Assembly: GCF_947242115.1 (NCBI RefSeq)
Contig: NC_074716.1
Coordinates: 5,496,001-5,560,000, forward strand
DNA length: 64,000 nt
Direction: 5' to 3'
Source of the DNA: Biomphalaria glabrata
Taxonomy: Eukaryota; Mollusca; Gastropoda; Planorbidae
This document shows, in pieces, positions 9,770-19,614 of the stretch. The position numbers and the translations under genes are program-made. The notes beneath the pieces were generated by a model. That model saw only the letters and a list, made by a program, of their open reading frames with translations. It was not told where the DNA came from and searched no databases. Position 1 is the stretch's first letter. Each line of letters opens with the position of its first letter.

Positions 9770-12750
9770 TTAGTTCACATAAATGGCCATAACATCAGCG
9801 TATCCCACCTTGCCTGTCGACCAGTTAGTACTATTAGAACCCTTAACATAAGCAAACGAAGGATAATTATTAGCTCCTTCCCAAGGACAGAAGAAAGGCA
9901 TAAAGTCTGCAGCAGAGAACCAGCCCCAATCACCACCGCAGCCACCGTAAAACTTATTCACAATAAATCGGCGATAGATTAAATTGAAAGGCCTTAAATC
10001 GCCCTCGATGCTGAAAAAGTTGTAGCTGCTTGTCTTCAGATCTGTCCACGAAGAGAGCTCCAGCTTCTCCTGGCTGAACCAGTTCATGTTGTCGGTACCA
10101 CGTCCGTCAAATACCATGTAAGCAACAAGAGCATTCTTCTCGTACAAGACAAAGGCCACTTTGTTAACTCCTTTCCAGTTGTTCAACACTTCGTTGTTAC
10201 GGTAATGATTGGTACAAGGTTTGCTGGAATCTACCTGTAAAAACAACACAGACACAATAATAAAACATATTAATAAAGATAACTATTTTAGGCATGATTA
10301 GCTGACTAGCTCAAAACGTGCTGTGCGAAGGATGGTGTTCTCAGGGGCTTAATTGAATAGATGTACATCTTATCATAGGAAGACGTTGTTATTTCTGTCG
10401 TGTAACAGATAATAACAGAGCTTAGGAACAACGCCATTATCTAAATGTATGTAAATGGAATATTGCCTACTAATGTATATAAAATATAAAAATATAAAAC
10501 CTTCTAGACAGCATCGCAAAACACAAAACAGGATATTGCTTAATGGCAATTGTAAATTATATGTTTTGCTTTTTTTTATATGAGACGAAAAAAAAATATA
10601 GCTTTACCTGTTTGCACCCACTCTCAACGTTAGCTGGGATACCAGTTCCTGTCTTGTACGCATCAAAGACAGATTTATTTATAGCGGATGTACCACGAAA
10701 CGCCAGAGTCCAACCACTGGGAAAGTCGACATCAGTGGGTCTCGAACCTTGACACAATAAACACTAAAGGAAGAAAAAGGTTTAATGATCTCTTTTATTT
10801 GAAAAATCGATCTGTACAGTGATACCTAAGTTTTAGTATTTTTTAAAAACTTCTTTGCTTGATAATTAAAAGTTGTCTACAAAAATATTTTCTTTGTTTT
10901 GTTTTTAAATACATGGGGTCTTTAAAAAAAACAGAAAATACATTTCATATCCAGTCCTATTATAAAACCTATGCTCATGTTGGTTTTGCGTTTTTGGATA
11001 CCAGCCAAGGCTCTTGCCTTTTGCATAATGTTTATGCAAAAACTCTACAGTATTCGTTTCTAGAGTAAAAAAGTAAAGAGAAGTTACCCTAAAGGTCATT
11101 TTTTCCCAAACTAATGGTGGGTACCATGGTTAAGCTAATGTCTAGATCTAGTTCACGTTATAATATTCCAATGATAAGTATTTAGAGATAGACTTAAAGG
11201 ACGATGCGCACATTTTCCTAAACATCAATTTATTAAATTCTTGAATAAAAAAAAAACATGTATTCTGAAATTCCTGAAAGCGATAGTTTCAAGAAAGTGA
11301 TAGTCATTTCAAGAAAGTGATAGTCCTTTCAGGAAAGTGATAGTCCTTTCAAGAAAGTGATAGTCCTTTCAAGAAAGTGATAGTCCTTTCAGGAAAGTGA
11401 TAGTCCTTTCAAGAAAGTGATAGTCCTTTCAAGAAAGTGATAGTCCTTTCAAGAAAGTAATAGTCCTTCCAAGAAAGTGGAAAGTGATAGTCCTTTTAAG
11501 AACGTGTTAGTCCTTTCAAGAAAGTGATAGTCCTTTCAAGAAAGTGATAGTCCTTCCAAGAAAGCGATAGTCCTTTCAAGAACGCGATAGTCCTTTCAAG
11601 AAAGTGATAGTCCTTTCAAGAAAGTGATAGTCCTTTCAAGAAAGTGATAGTCCTTTCAAAACCAATGATGGTTGGATATAGATCTAGACTGAGCGCTACT
11701 GGTCTGAGAGGTTACCCGTAACAGGTTCGCCTGTTCAGGCATTGTTGAACACCAGGGTTCCGTGGAACACAGTTTGGGAAACACTGCTGTAATGAAATCA
11801 CATTACTTTGGGAAAACGGGCTCCCAGTGTATATACACCCCCTAAAAAATCATTCCGTCATCCAGACACACACACTCAAAATGATTAAATCCTTACCTAG
11901 CGTTGATTCTATGATACCTTTCCTACCACAGTACGACCCAGACCATACTGGACATTGATCATATTGTATCCATCCATTCCAGTGGAGCTACAGCCCATGT
12001 AGGGATGACTTGTAAAGTCATCTTAAAATAGCACAGATCGGAATCCAAAGATCAATCTCTATGCAATTAATGTAAAGTCCCTATTGTTAATGTAAAACCA
12101 CTATTTGCATTACATGACTGGCATCTGGCAAACTAATTCTTACTTGTTGAAGCTTTTTGACAGAGCTCTTCAAACTGTTAACGGATGCAGTCAGCGAGTC
12201 TAGTTTCTCATGCACGCTGTCCAAGCTAGATACATCCGAATTGGGTCTTATAATAGAAATGTCACTGTTTCTTCCAAATTCGTCGTTAATATATGTCACC
12301 TCACACATAAATGAGCCACGATTACAAATATCTGAATTGCGAATCGCCAGCTTAATGCTAGCCATAGATCGATTGAACCACTTGCTTCCCGGCCTGGGCG
12401 AAGACTGTGGCCAGTTTTGACCCATTCTGACCAATGTTGTACACATCAATTTTCTGGACGTAAAGGTCATCGCTCCTTAGTATTTGGTCGCAAGTGACCA
12501 CAGCGCAGCTGTTGTTATTAGCTAATGAAGGAACCAGTTTCTCGTACGTAAGTACAGCTCCTGTTAAAATATAAACACAAATTTTAATAATAACAAATTT
12601 GGAAATTTTAAAATTACCTATATATTTTCAATTAAGTCTTTCAATTAGAAATATGCTATAGTACGCTCGCAATATCTAATAATTTTTATTACCTTGCACA
12701 TTTGGTATGCAAAATGACAACAGAAATGTCAACTTAAAGTGTGCCATCAT
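9770..12750 (-). CDS. Secreted Ig / coiled-coil protein with conserved C-terminal domain; frame disturbed
   Basis: Exons by GT-AG junctions, minus strand: 12750-12693, 12560-12144, 12021-11918, 10763-10608 and 10234-9770, in total 1,200 nt (399 codons plus TAA). Exon 1 codes a signal peptide (MMAHFKLTFLLSF..). Exon 2 codes an Ig-like domain (SCAVVTC..., later RGSFMCEVTY) and a short coiled coil (EKLDSLTASVNSLKSSVKKL). Exons 3-5 code a cysteine-containing domain: HPYMGCSSTGMDGYN, FPSGWTLAFRGTSAINKS, PCTNHYRNNEVLNNW, RRFIVNKFYGGCGGDWGW and a final VGYADVMAIYVN. I recall this domain from uncharacterised molluscan proteins; it is not fibrinogen, galectin or C-type lectin. Odd: within exon 2 the frame entered from exon 1 meets TAG after VVQSIYG, while the second half of the Ig domain and the coil read in the neighbouring frame. 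Exon 3 again fits the first frame. So two compensating shifts, one near 12380 and one at the exon 2 donor, would be needed. This is either a recent pseudogene or base errors. Layout resembles snail FREP/CREP/GREP genes. Confidence 0.68.
11279..11660 (+). repeat. ~20-bp minisatellite in intron 3 of the Ig gene
   Basis: About 19 units built on AGTGATAGTCCTTTCAAGAA, mostly exactly 20 bp, with a few single-base variants and one disturbed unit near 11475. It lies between exons 3 and 4 of the minus-strand Ig gene. Confidence 0.95.
11661..11790. mobile_element. hAT-type transposon end fragment
   Basis: The right end reads CAGTTTGGGAAACACTGCTG, which in reverse is CAGCAGTGTTTCCCAAACTG, a typical hAT-family terminus. 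TTCCGTGGAACAC next to it also recurs in such elements. I find no matching left end, so it is probably truncated against the minisatellite. Confidence 0.5.
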
Positions 12751-12849
12751 CTTCAATAGTGAGGTTACAACTGTTAACGACAGTGCTAAAAAAATTCGCT
12801 TGTCACAAGGCTAACATTAACATTACTAACCAGTTCATGTATTATAGAA

Positions 12850-12855
12850 TTTATA
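12850..12855 (-). promoter_or_regulatory. TATA box of the Ig gene
   Basis: The minus strand reads CTATAAATTC about 100 bp before the ATG at 12750. The start site would lie near 12820. Inferred from position. Confidence 0.5.
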
Positions 12856-13146
12856 GTGTACGGTTGCATTTTGTTTTGATCACGTCAGCTTAAGAACAGG
12901 TCATTGATTGAACACCTGTGCATGTGTCATTTTTAATTAGTGTGAGCGTCAAAAGATTTTTTTAGAATACGTATATATCTATAAGTAGATACATTGGTAG
13001 ATTCAAGGTTCGTCACAGGCTGGCGTTATAACTGTACGTTTTGGGTTACGTTATTCTTCTAGTGAAATTTTGATATTTACATAAAATTTTTATTTGGATT
13101 TTTTGGGTGAAGGGAAAGGGGCGTATATAGTTGTATTAATCTTTGT

Positions 13147-13910
13147 CTCTTTTTACAAAGTTTATATCAATTCTGTCTGTCTGTCCGTCGATTTGCTAAA
13201 ACGTGTGTATTCGTTATTTCTCCAACACCCATTCCCGAATCAAGCTGAAACTTCGCAAAATTGTTCATTGGCGTAGACAAGAGATGAATCAATAAAAAAG
13301 TAACCTATTAGTTAATTAATTAATGATAATTAATTATTTTGTTTGATACCAACATGGGAAATAAATCATTTTGTATTTACAGAAATCGCTAAATATGTAA
13401 GGCTTTGTCCCCTTCGATAGTAGTGCACGTCATTTCTCCCACATGCAATCTCGAAGTAACTTAAAACTTTAAACAGTAATTTTATAGTACCTAATATAAC
13501 ATTAGGGGGAGAGGCGGTGGCTGAGTGGTTAAGTGGTTGGCTTCCGAACCTGGGGTCCTGGATTCGAATCTCGGTGAAGACTGATTTTGAATTCTGGAAT
13601 TTTTAGGGCGTCCCTGAGTCCACCCAACTCTAATGGGTACCTGACTTTAGTTGGTGAAAGTAAAAGCGGTTGGTCGTTGTGCTGGTCACATGACACCCTG
13701 CCCGTCAACCGTTGGCCAAAAAAAAAAAGATGATCTTTAACATCATCTGTCCTATAGATCACAAGATCTGAAAGGTTTTCTTTACTTATTACTTACAAAA
13801 CATTAATCAATTATAACATTAACCATTTAGTCATATAATTATTGGTTATCAATTATTTTGATTGATATCGAATAATTGAACATTACTTCTACATTGCGAA
13901 GAGTCGCTTA
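13147..13910 (+). repeat. Dimeric snail repeat interrupted by a SINE
   Basis: Unit 1 (13147-13410) and the start of unit 2 (13425-13497) match the copy at 4620-5085. The remainder of unit 2 (13806-13910: the TTATCAATTATTTTGATTGATATCG block and ACATTACTTCTACATTG) continues after the SINE at 13505-13798. The insertion therefore post-dates the repeat. Confidence 0.7.
13505..13798 (+). mobile_element. tRNA-SINE inserted in the dimeric repeat
   Basis: AACATTA at 13498-13504 and 13799-13805 is the target-site duplication. The head is GAGGCGGTGGCTGAGTGG and the B box GGATTCGAATCTCGG. The body has ACCCAACTCTAATGGGTACC and the tail ATCACAAGATCTGAAAGG. A long A-run has grown inside the 3' half, near 13720. 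Confidence 0.85.
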
Positions 13911-14077
13911 TATCGTTATGAAAAGAATTACTTGCTCGATGGCCAAAGCTCTAATTTGACAATTATAATTTGTCAGAGTAATAAAGAAAAAAAAATTTGA
14001 TTTTGAACGAGAAAATTTGTATCTTGAACGAACTATAGTATACTAAATGTCTTCGGGTATTTCCGCATTCCTTGGAG

Positions 14078-14286
14078 CAGCGGTTCTCAACCTGTTAAAC
14101 TCGGGGGACCCCTTTTTTACATTCCCCCACTCTGCCGCGACCCCCCCCACACACACACACATACAGCAATACAAGAATAGACAAAATACTATCCATATTT
14201 TTCGATGGTCTTAGGCGACCCTTGGCAAATCGTCAATCGACCCCCCCACCCCCAAGGTGTCGCGATCCATAGGTTGAGAACCCCTG
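14078..14286. mobile_element. 209-bp hAT-type MITE with TSD
   Basis: The left end CAGCGGTTCTCAACCTG and right end AGGTTGAGAACCCCTG are inverted repeats of about 16 bp with one or two mismatches. Flanks CCTTGGAG (14070-14077) and CCTTAGAG (14287-14294) are an 8-bp target-site duplication with one change. A CAGNGGTTCTCAACC end and 8-bp duplication are typical of non-autonomous hAT elements. The interior is C-rich with a short CA run and no coding potential. Confidence 0.88.
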
Positions 14287-14545
14287 CCTTAGAGTTTAAT
14301 AAATTAATGCTCATGAAAATTTGGCGCATCGTCGTCTAAGTCTTAAGGCCTATGAATGGAATATTATAAAGTGTGGTAGATGTATAGATCTAAGCCAGGA
14401 TTCCTTATCGAGAGTAAAAATGGAGGCTCGGGGCGGGGGGTGAGGATTAGTTAAAAAATGTTCCAATGTTTATGAATCTAACATTCATAAGTTGTGAAAA
14501 GAAAAACAATCGCTTACTAAGTAGTTTTAAAAGAGGTATTTTCTT

Positions 14546-14629
14546 TTTTAACTTTTGTCTCTTAACTGACGATACCAACGTTGATTCCACCAGAATGTGG
14601 TAAATAATTACGGAGAGAAAGAGTTAAAA
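14546..14629. mobile_element. Short TIR element (MITE), uninterrupted copy
   Basis: The left end TTTAACTTTTGTCTCTTAAC and the reverse of the right end TTTAACTCTTTCTCTCCGTA form imperfect terminal inverted repeats. The centre CCAACGTTGATTCCACCAGA also occurs, inverted and split by a LINE, at 176-452. Flanking similarity (AGAGGTATTTTCTTTTT against GGAGGTATTGTCTTTTT at 129-147) suggests the family extends further left. Confidence 0.6.
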
Positions 14630-14929
14630 AAAAAGTATTTTAATGTTTCTCTTGTTCATGTTGCTTGTTAATTATTCAATGTAGGTCATTATCTCCTGTT
14701 GATGTGTGTGTTACATAGGTTGTACTACTCAGCGTTTGGGAGTAACATCCCTTTAACTGGTGTTATCAACCAAGATGGCGTAAAAATAAACAGCTGACTT
14801 GTCTTTATAGCCAACAATAAGACTTTTTTTCTGATTAATCATTTAGGTTAATAAACATCTTCTGTTTGTATTATGGTTGAAAAAAAAACAACCAACAAGA
14901 GACTATGTGGAATATGTTTTGGTGTTTTT

Positions 14930-15290
14930 AATAGGATGGATCCTAGGCATCACGTTCAAAGACCGCATCACAAACCAAGAGATTAGAGACAGGGTTACTG
15001 CAGCGATCGGACCCCATGATGACCTGCTAACTATTGTAAAGAAACGCAAGCTTAAAATCTATGGCCATATTACAAGATCCATGGGGCTCTCAAAGGCCCT
15101 CCTTCAGGGAACAGTACCAGGAAAAAGATTAAGAGGCAGACAGAGAAAGCGATGGGAGGACAACATAAAAGAATGGACGGTCCTACAATTGATTGAGACT
15201 TTAAACAAGGCAAAAGAAGGGAGGAATGGAGAAAGACGGTCGACAAATCTAGCGTGGTGCCCCAACGGTCCAACAGACTAAGAGATAGGT
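14930..15290 (+). mobile_element. LINE reverse-transcriptase C-terminal fragment
   Basis: The frame reads GITFKDRITNQEIRDRVTAA, then DDLLTIVKKRKLKIYGHITR, then GTVPGKRLRGRQRKRWEDN and KEWTVLQLIETLNKAKEG. This is the conserved end of a common invertebrate LINE polymerase. One frame change near 15240 separates the final part (SSVVPQRSNRLRDR-like). The open frame starting at 14877 begins in unrelated AT-rich sequence, so that start is not real. Confidence 0.8.
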
Positions 15291-15299
15291 AAAGGTAAA

Positions 15300-16034
15300 A
15301 AAAAAAAAAGAATGTGATGGCTAGGGGAGATCAGCATGCGCAAACCACCCTGTGTGACACCAACCCTTGCCACGCTACTGGTAGCATGTTTCAGTACTTT
15401 TAGACATATTTTCGACGTCATGTAAAACAATCGGATCGTGTGTTTTTGATGCAGCACCCCCCCCTCCTCCCATGACTTTAGCTCTGGGCTTTCTATAGTA
15501 TTAGATCTAGGCCTATCTTATTGTTACCTAAAAATAAAGTTCCATCTCCATGAATGCAATTAGTTATTTCAGTTCTAGTACAATACCTGTGTAATGTCTC
15601 ATGCATTGTGGATTGCAATGACCTCAGTAGAACTATGGACTTCTTTGAAGCTTCAAGCTAAAGAAACCTATTCCTAAAGTTTTCATGCTATCAAGTTATG
15701 TTTTTAATACCAAGCTGGCCCCAAGATGTTTTATAAATATCTATTTTAAGAGTTATCCTACCATCAAGTGTTCTGTTTTTAATACCATGCTAGCTCCAAG
15801 GTAATGTACGGAAACAGGATTGTAGCTTTAACTCTTAATGTTATCTAGTTTGTGCATATTATCTTTCTAGGAGCTCCATCGCTTAGATCTCTTAGTTATC
15901 TATAATAAGTTTTATTAGTTCTATTTGTTATTTGTATTTCTATTAGTTCTATCTTTAAGTTACATGAGTTCTGTTATTTCTGTCCATTAGTTCTATATAG
16001 TAGTTCAATTAGCTTAATCTATTTGTCATGACTA
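15300..16034. other. No gene seen; low-complexity and small duplication
   Basis: AT-rich intergenic DNA. Two similar stretches, around 15688-15724 and 15756-15802, share ATCAAGT..TGTTTTTAATACCA and GCTCCAAG-like ends, a loose duplication. 15900-16020 is rich in TTAGTTCTAT words. Nothing codes. Confidence 0.6.
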
Positions 16035-16285
16035 GTCTCTTTCCATGAACAGACCTGTCAATTCTTCGGCATTGTCTCCGCATCACTTTCTCTGTCTGCC
16101 TCTTCTTCTCCTGGTGCTGTTCCCTAAAGGAAGGTCTTTGCGAGCCTTGAGAACATTGTAATATGGTCATACTGTTTAAGGTTGCGTTTTTTTTTGGCAG
16201 TGGTCATCAGGTCATCGTAGGGCGAGATACCCACTGTGCTTCTGTTTCGAATTCCATCATTTGTAATGCGGTCATTGTCGGCGAT
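16035..16285 (-). mobile_element. LINE fragment, same lineage as 14930-15290
   Basis: The reverse complement gives RITNDGIRNRS-like, SPYDDLMTTAKKK and GTAPGEEEADRES-like pieces with frame changes, matching the C-terminal region at 14930-15290. It is older and more decayed. 16290-16650 to its right shows nothing I can support. Confidence 0.6.
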
Positions 16286-16649
16286 ATTTGGGCTAACTAT
16301 TTATAACTTCTAATAATTCATTCTCTATCTTTAAATTCTATAAAGTTTCTTAAAACCGTATTTCTACTACAGGAATGAGAACCCTTGGAAAAACCTGCTT
16401 AATGTTTAGATAACACCTGGCCTTGAAACGGGTTATCTTCAGCCACATCCCTCTGAGTTCCGACATGTTAAGTAGCACATTTTTAATCCGGTCCTCTCCC
16501 CTTTTCTTATTTCAAAGTAATAGCTATTTGCCATTTCCTGCCTAATGATTGTGGTATTTCTTTTTTGGGAGAAGTTATCAATATATATCATCTTATAAAA
16601 GTGAATATCATTTGTAAGTTTTATTGCTTCAACTTTTAACATATTTTTA

Positions 16650-17060
16650 CATATTTTTACAAAGCTTATATCAAGTCAGTCAGTCAGTCTGTCTGTCTGT
16701 CTGGTAAAAAGTTTAAATATGTTTTTTCTATATTTCCTATTCTCGGATCAAGTTGAAACTTAGCTCAATTATTCATTATTAGTTAATTATTGGTGATTAA
16801 TTATTGTGTTTGATATTGAAATAATTGAAATAAATGCTACTTAATGAGAGCTGTAGATGGATGTATATATGGATTTAATCTCCATATCATGTTTTGACAG
16901 TTTCTCTTCCACTTCCCATTCTCGTATTATGTTTAACTTTTGCATAACTATTTAAGGTCTATGACAATATACGAATTAATTTCAAAGTTAGTCAGTTTGT
17001 TAATCAATTAGTACTAATATTTTTTTTATTTTATATATACAGCAGAAAGAATGTTGAACC
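16650..17060 (+). repeat. Dimeric snail repeat, diverged copy
   Basis: Starts TTTTTACAAAGCTTATATCA with CAGTCAGTC and CTGTCTGTC runs. Both CTCGGATCAAGTTGAAAC (unit 1) and CATTCTCGTATTATG (unit 2) are recognisable. It abuts the SINE at 17077. Confidence 0.6.
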
Positions 17061-17076
17061 CTACCATTTTCATATA

Positions 17077-17351
17077 AAAGTTTCCCTTCAGACCTTAGAA
17101 TCTATGGGGCAGATGATGTTAAGGCTATCTGTTTCTATGGCCAACGGTTAACAAGCAGGGTGTCATGTGGCCAGCACAACAACCAACCGCCTTTACTTTC
17201 CCCAACTAAAGTCAGGTACCCATTAGACTTGGGTGGACTCAGGGGCGCCATTAAAATCCCAAAATTCAAAATCCCAGCCTTCACCGAGATTCGAACCCAG
17301 GACCCCAGGTTCGGAAGCCGAGCGATTAACCACTCTGCCACCGTGCCCCTG
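17077..17351 (-). mobile_element. tRNA-SINE with a perfect 13-bp TSD
   Basis: CCATTTTCATATA at 17064-17076 is repeated exactly at 17352-17364. The reverse complement runs from GGGGCACGGTGGCAGAGTGG through GGGTTCGAATCTCGG (B box), the GGCGCC body and GTGCTGGCCACATGACACCC, to TCTGAAGGGAAACTT. The intact duplication and body make it one of the youngest copies here. 17365-17640 shows nothing further. Confidence 0.93.
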
Positions 17352-17640
17352 CCATTTTCATATAGATGGCAGTAATTAGCGGTTCTTTCCCTTAAATAGC
17401 TTTTATTAAGTTATCTTTTTCAATCGCTTGTTAAAAATTTTGTTTGAAAGATATGTTTATGATACATCCATGAACAAAAGGGCAGGAAATGAAATGTTCT
17501 AGGCCTTGCCAACATGTTAAATGGGTGTGATAGTCTTATCGTGTTTCTAATAATACAACTTGAAAAAAGTAGAACAAACTTCTTTCTTAAAGTAAAACCT
17601 AATGGAACTTTTATAAACAATATGCACAGATTCATCTTAG

Positions 17641-18201
17641 TAATAATAATAATAATAATAAGGACACTCCCCCTTATTATAAATACTCGCCACAAGAGGT
17701 TCTAGAGTCTACTGAACATCTGCTGTACTGGGATAGGCCTTTTCTGACCGACAAAACGGTAGATTTCAATCGCCCGGATCTTCTGTTCGTTGATAAAGAA
17801 GAAAAAACCGCTACCATTATCGACATCGCCGTACCACTGTCTCATAATTTAAGAAAAACTGAGATAGAAAAACAAAGAAAATATGGGAACCTAGGCTTGG
17901 CGATAAAGCGTCTATGGAAATAGTCCAAAATAACAATATACACCATTGTTATATCAACCGAGGGGATAATAACAACTGACCTCACAGACACCTTCAAGGC
18001 CCTTAACATTCCTAGGAACATCCTAGTTGCCTGTCAGAGGGCGGTACTTTTGCAGACCTGCCACATCACCAGAAAATTCCTCAGTGGAAACTGTTAAAGG
18101 AACTACGATGAATTTTGTTTCTCTTAAGCGAAACTCGACCCTGGCAGCGCCAGAGAATGACTACTCATTCGTTTTTAACATAATAATAATAATAATAATA
18201 G
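17641..18201 (+). mobile_element. Dong/R4-like LINE tail in a (TAA)n target
   Basis: A 5'-truncated non-LTR retrotransposon lies between (TAA)n at 17640-17661 and (TAA)n at 18179-18201. One frame from about 17668 to 18107 reads YSPQEVLE, YWDRPFLTDKTVDFN, then RPDLLFVDKEEKTATIID. The last has the R-P-D-(14)-D spacing of the restriction-like endonuclease of R2/R4/CRE-type LINEs. It continues IAVPLSHNLRKTEIEKQRKY, VISTEGIIT and LQTCHITRKFL before its stop. A single in-frame TAG interrupts it near residue WK* (about 17922). Known biology: Dong elements insert specifically into TAA repeats. The target on both flanks plus the endonuclease motif make this assignment fairly strong. Confidence 0.82.
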
Positions 18202-18204
18202 CTA

Positions 18205-19015
18205 AGTTAGTCTGTAGTTTTGGTTAAGTTAATCTGTAATTCTAGCTTACTTAATCTGTTGTTCTAGCTAAGTTAATTTGTAGCTCTAAGTTAATCTGTA
18301 GTGCTAGCTAAGTTAGTCTGTAGTTCCAGTTAAGTTAATCTGTAATTCTAGCTTACTAAATCTGTTGTTCTAGCTAAGTTTGTATGTAGTTCTAGCTTAC
18401 TTAAATCTGTATTTCTAGCTAGCTTAATCTGTAGTTTTAAGTTAGTCTGTAGCTCTAGCTAACTTAATCTGTAGTTCTAGCTAGCTTAATCTGTAGTTCT
18501 AGCTAGCTTAATCTGTAGTTTTAAGTTAGTCTGTAGTTCTAGCTAACTTAATCTGTAGTTCTAGCTAACTTAATCTTTAGTTCTAGCTAGCTTAATCTTT
18601 AGTTTTAAGTTAGTGTGTAGTTCTAGCTAACTTAACCTGTAGTTCTAGCTTACTTAATCTGTAGTTCTAGCTAACTTAATCTGTAGTTCTAGCTAGCTTA
18701 ATCTGTAGTTTTAAGTTAGTCTGTAGTTCTAGCTAACTTAATCTGTAGTTCTAGCTAACTTAATCTTTAGTTCTAGCTAGCTTAATCTGTAGTTTTAGGT
18801 TAGTCTGTAGTTCTAGCTAACTTAACCTGTAGTTCTAGCTAACTTAATCTGTAGTTCTAGCTAACTTAATCTGTAGTTCTAGCTAGCTTAATCTGTAGTT
18901 TTAAGTTAGTCTGTAGTTCTAGCTAACTTAATCTGTAGTTCTAGCTAACTTAATCTGTAGTTCTAGCTAGCTTAATCTTTAGTTCTAGCTAACGTAACTT
19001 ATAGTTTTAGCTAGG
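18205..19015 (+). repeat. 22-bp minisatellite with higher-order structure
   Basis: About 37 units on CTAACTTAATCTGTAGTTCT. Variants have CTAGCTTAAT (GCT for ACT), a shortened TTTTAAGTTAGTCTG unit and CTTTAG for CTGTAG. The shortened unit returns every 90-110 bp (near 18430, 18512, 18602, 18706, 18794 and 18898), so groups of four to five units have been duplicated together. The array starts directly at the (TAA)n of the Dong-like element. Confidence 0.92.
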
Positions 19016-19084
19016 TTCTAATCTCTACAATTCCGAAAATTAAGGATGAGTGCAGAATTGTTCATGACCACTTAAATCCGGTTA

Positions 19085-19445
19085 CGACCTGTATATTTAT
19101 CAAATTAATGCAGACAAAGCCGTTTTCCGCTTTGGGTTTACTGGAGTTATCTTTTAATCTTCTGCGCCTGTCTTCAACAAGGGCCCTTCTTTGAGTCTCA
19201 AATGTATGTCCAGCCACCTTCTGGAGAGCTCTCCATGTGTCTGTTACAGAGACCTTCTGCTTTCCTCTAAGCTAAGAGCGAAATGACGCTAGATTCCATC
19301 CTTAGAGCGCTTCCGGGGAACGCCTCTGTTACTACGACTTCTTTCAAACTTACCAGAATAGATCGCCTTAGGCGTGCGGTCATCCTCTATACGAGATAGA
19401 TGTCCGACTCAGCGCAGCTAGTGAATTTTAAGTAGTGCTTCTATA
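19085..19445 (-). mobile_element. LINE reverse-transcriptase C-terminal fragment
   Basis: The reverse complement gives pieces such as IEDDRTPKAIYSGK, RSRSNRGVPRKRSKD and RHFALSLEES in shifting frames, ending at a GFVCI-like 3' piece. Same lineage as 25815-26310 on the plus strand. Several stops; dead. 19016-19084 and 19446-19580 are plain AT-rich sequence. Confidence 0.65.
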
Positions 19446-19614
19446 CTGTCCACACCATCCAATTGCAAAATACGTATTGCCTATATTGCTTACGAGCGTT
19501 AAAAGGTTTTATGTATTTTGGAAACATTTAGCATACAATATTTATATTAAGCACTATATTAATGAAATATATTTTTTTTTGTTTTTTAGATAGAATATTT
19601 TTTCAAGCAACGAC

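Noticed and set aside
13529-13762. 77-residue minus-strand reading frame, and similar ones at 17135-17375
   Set aside because: Both lie inside tRNA-SINE copies and share the same SINE-derived peptide words (for example PLLLSPTKVRYPL).
14877-14930. N-terminal start of the 134-residue frame
   Set aside because: The Lys-rich beginning comes from an A-run; the LINE similarity starts only at about 14930.
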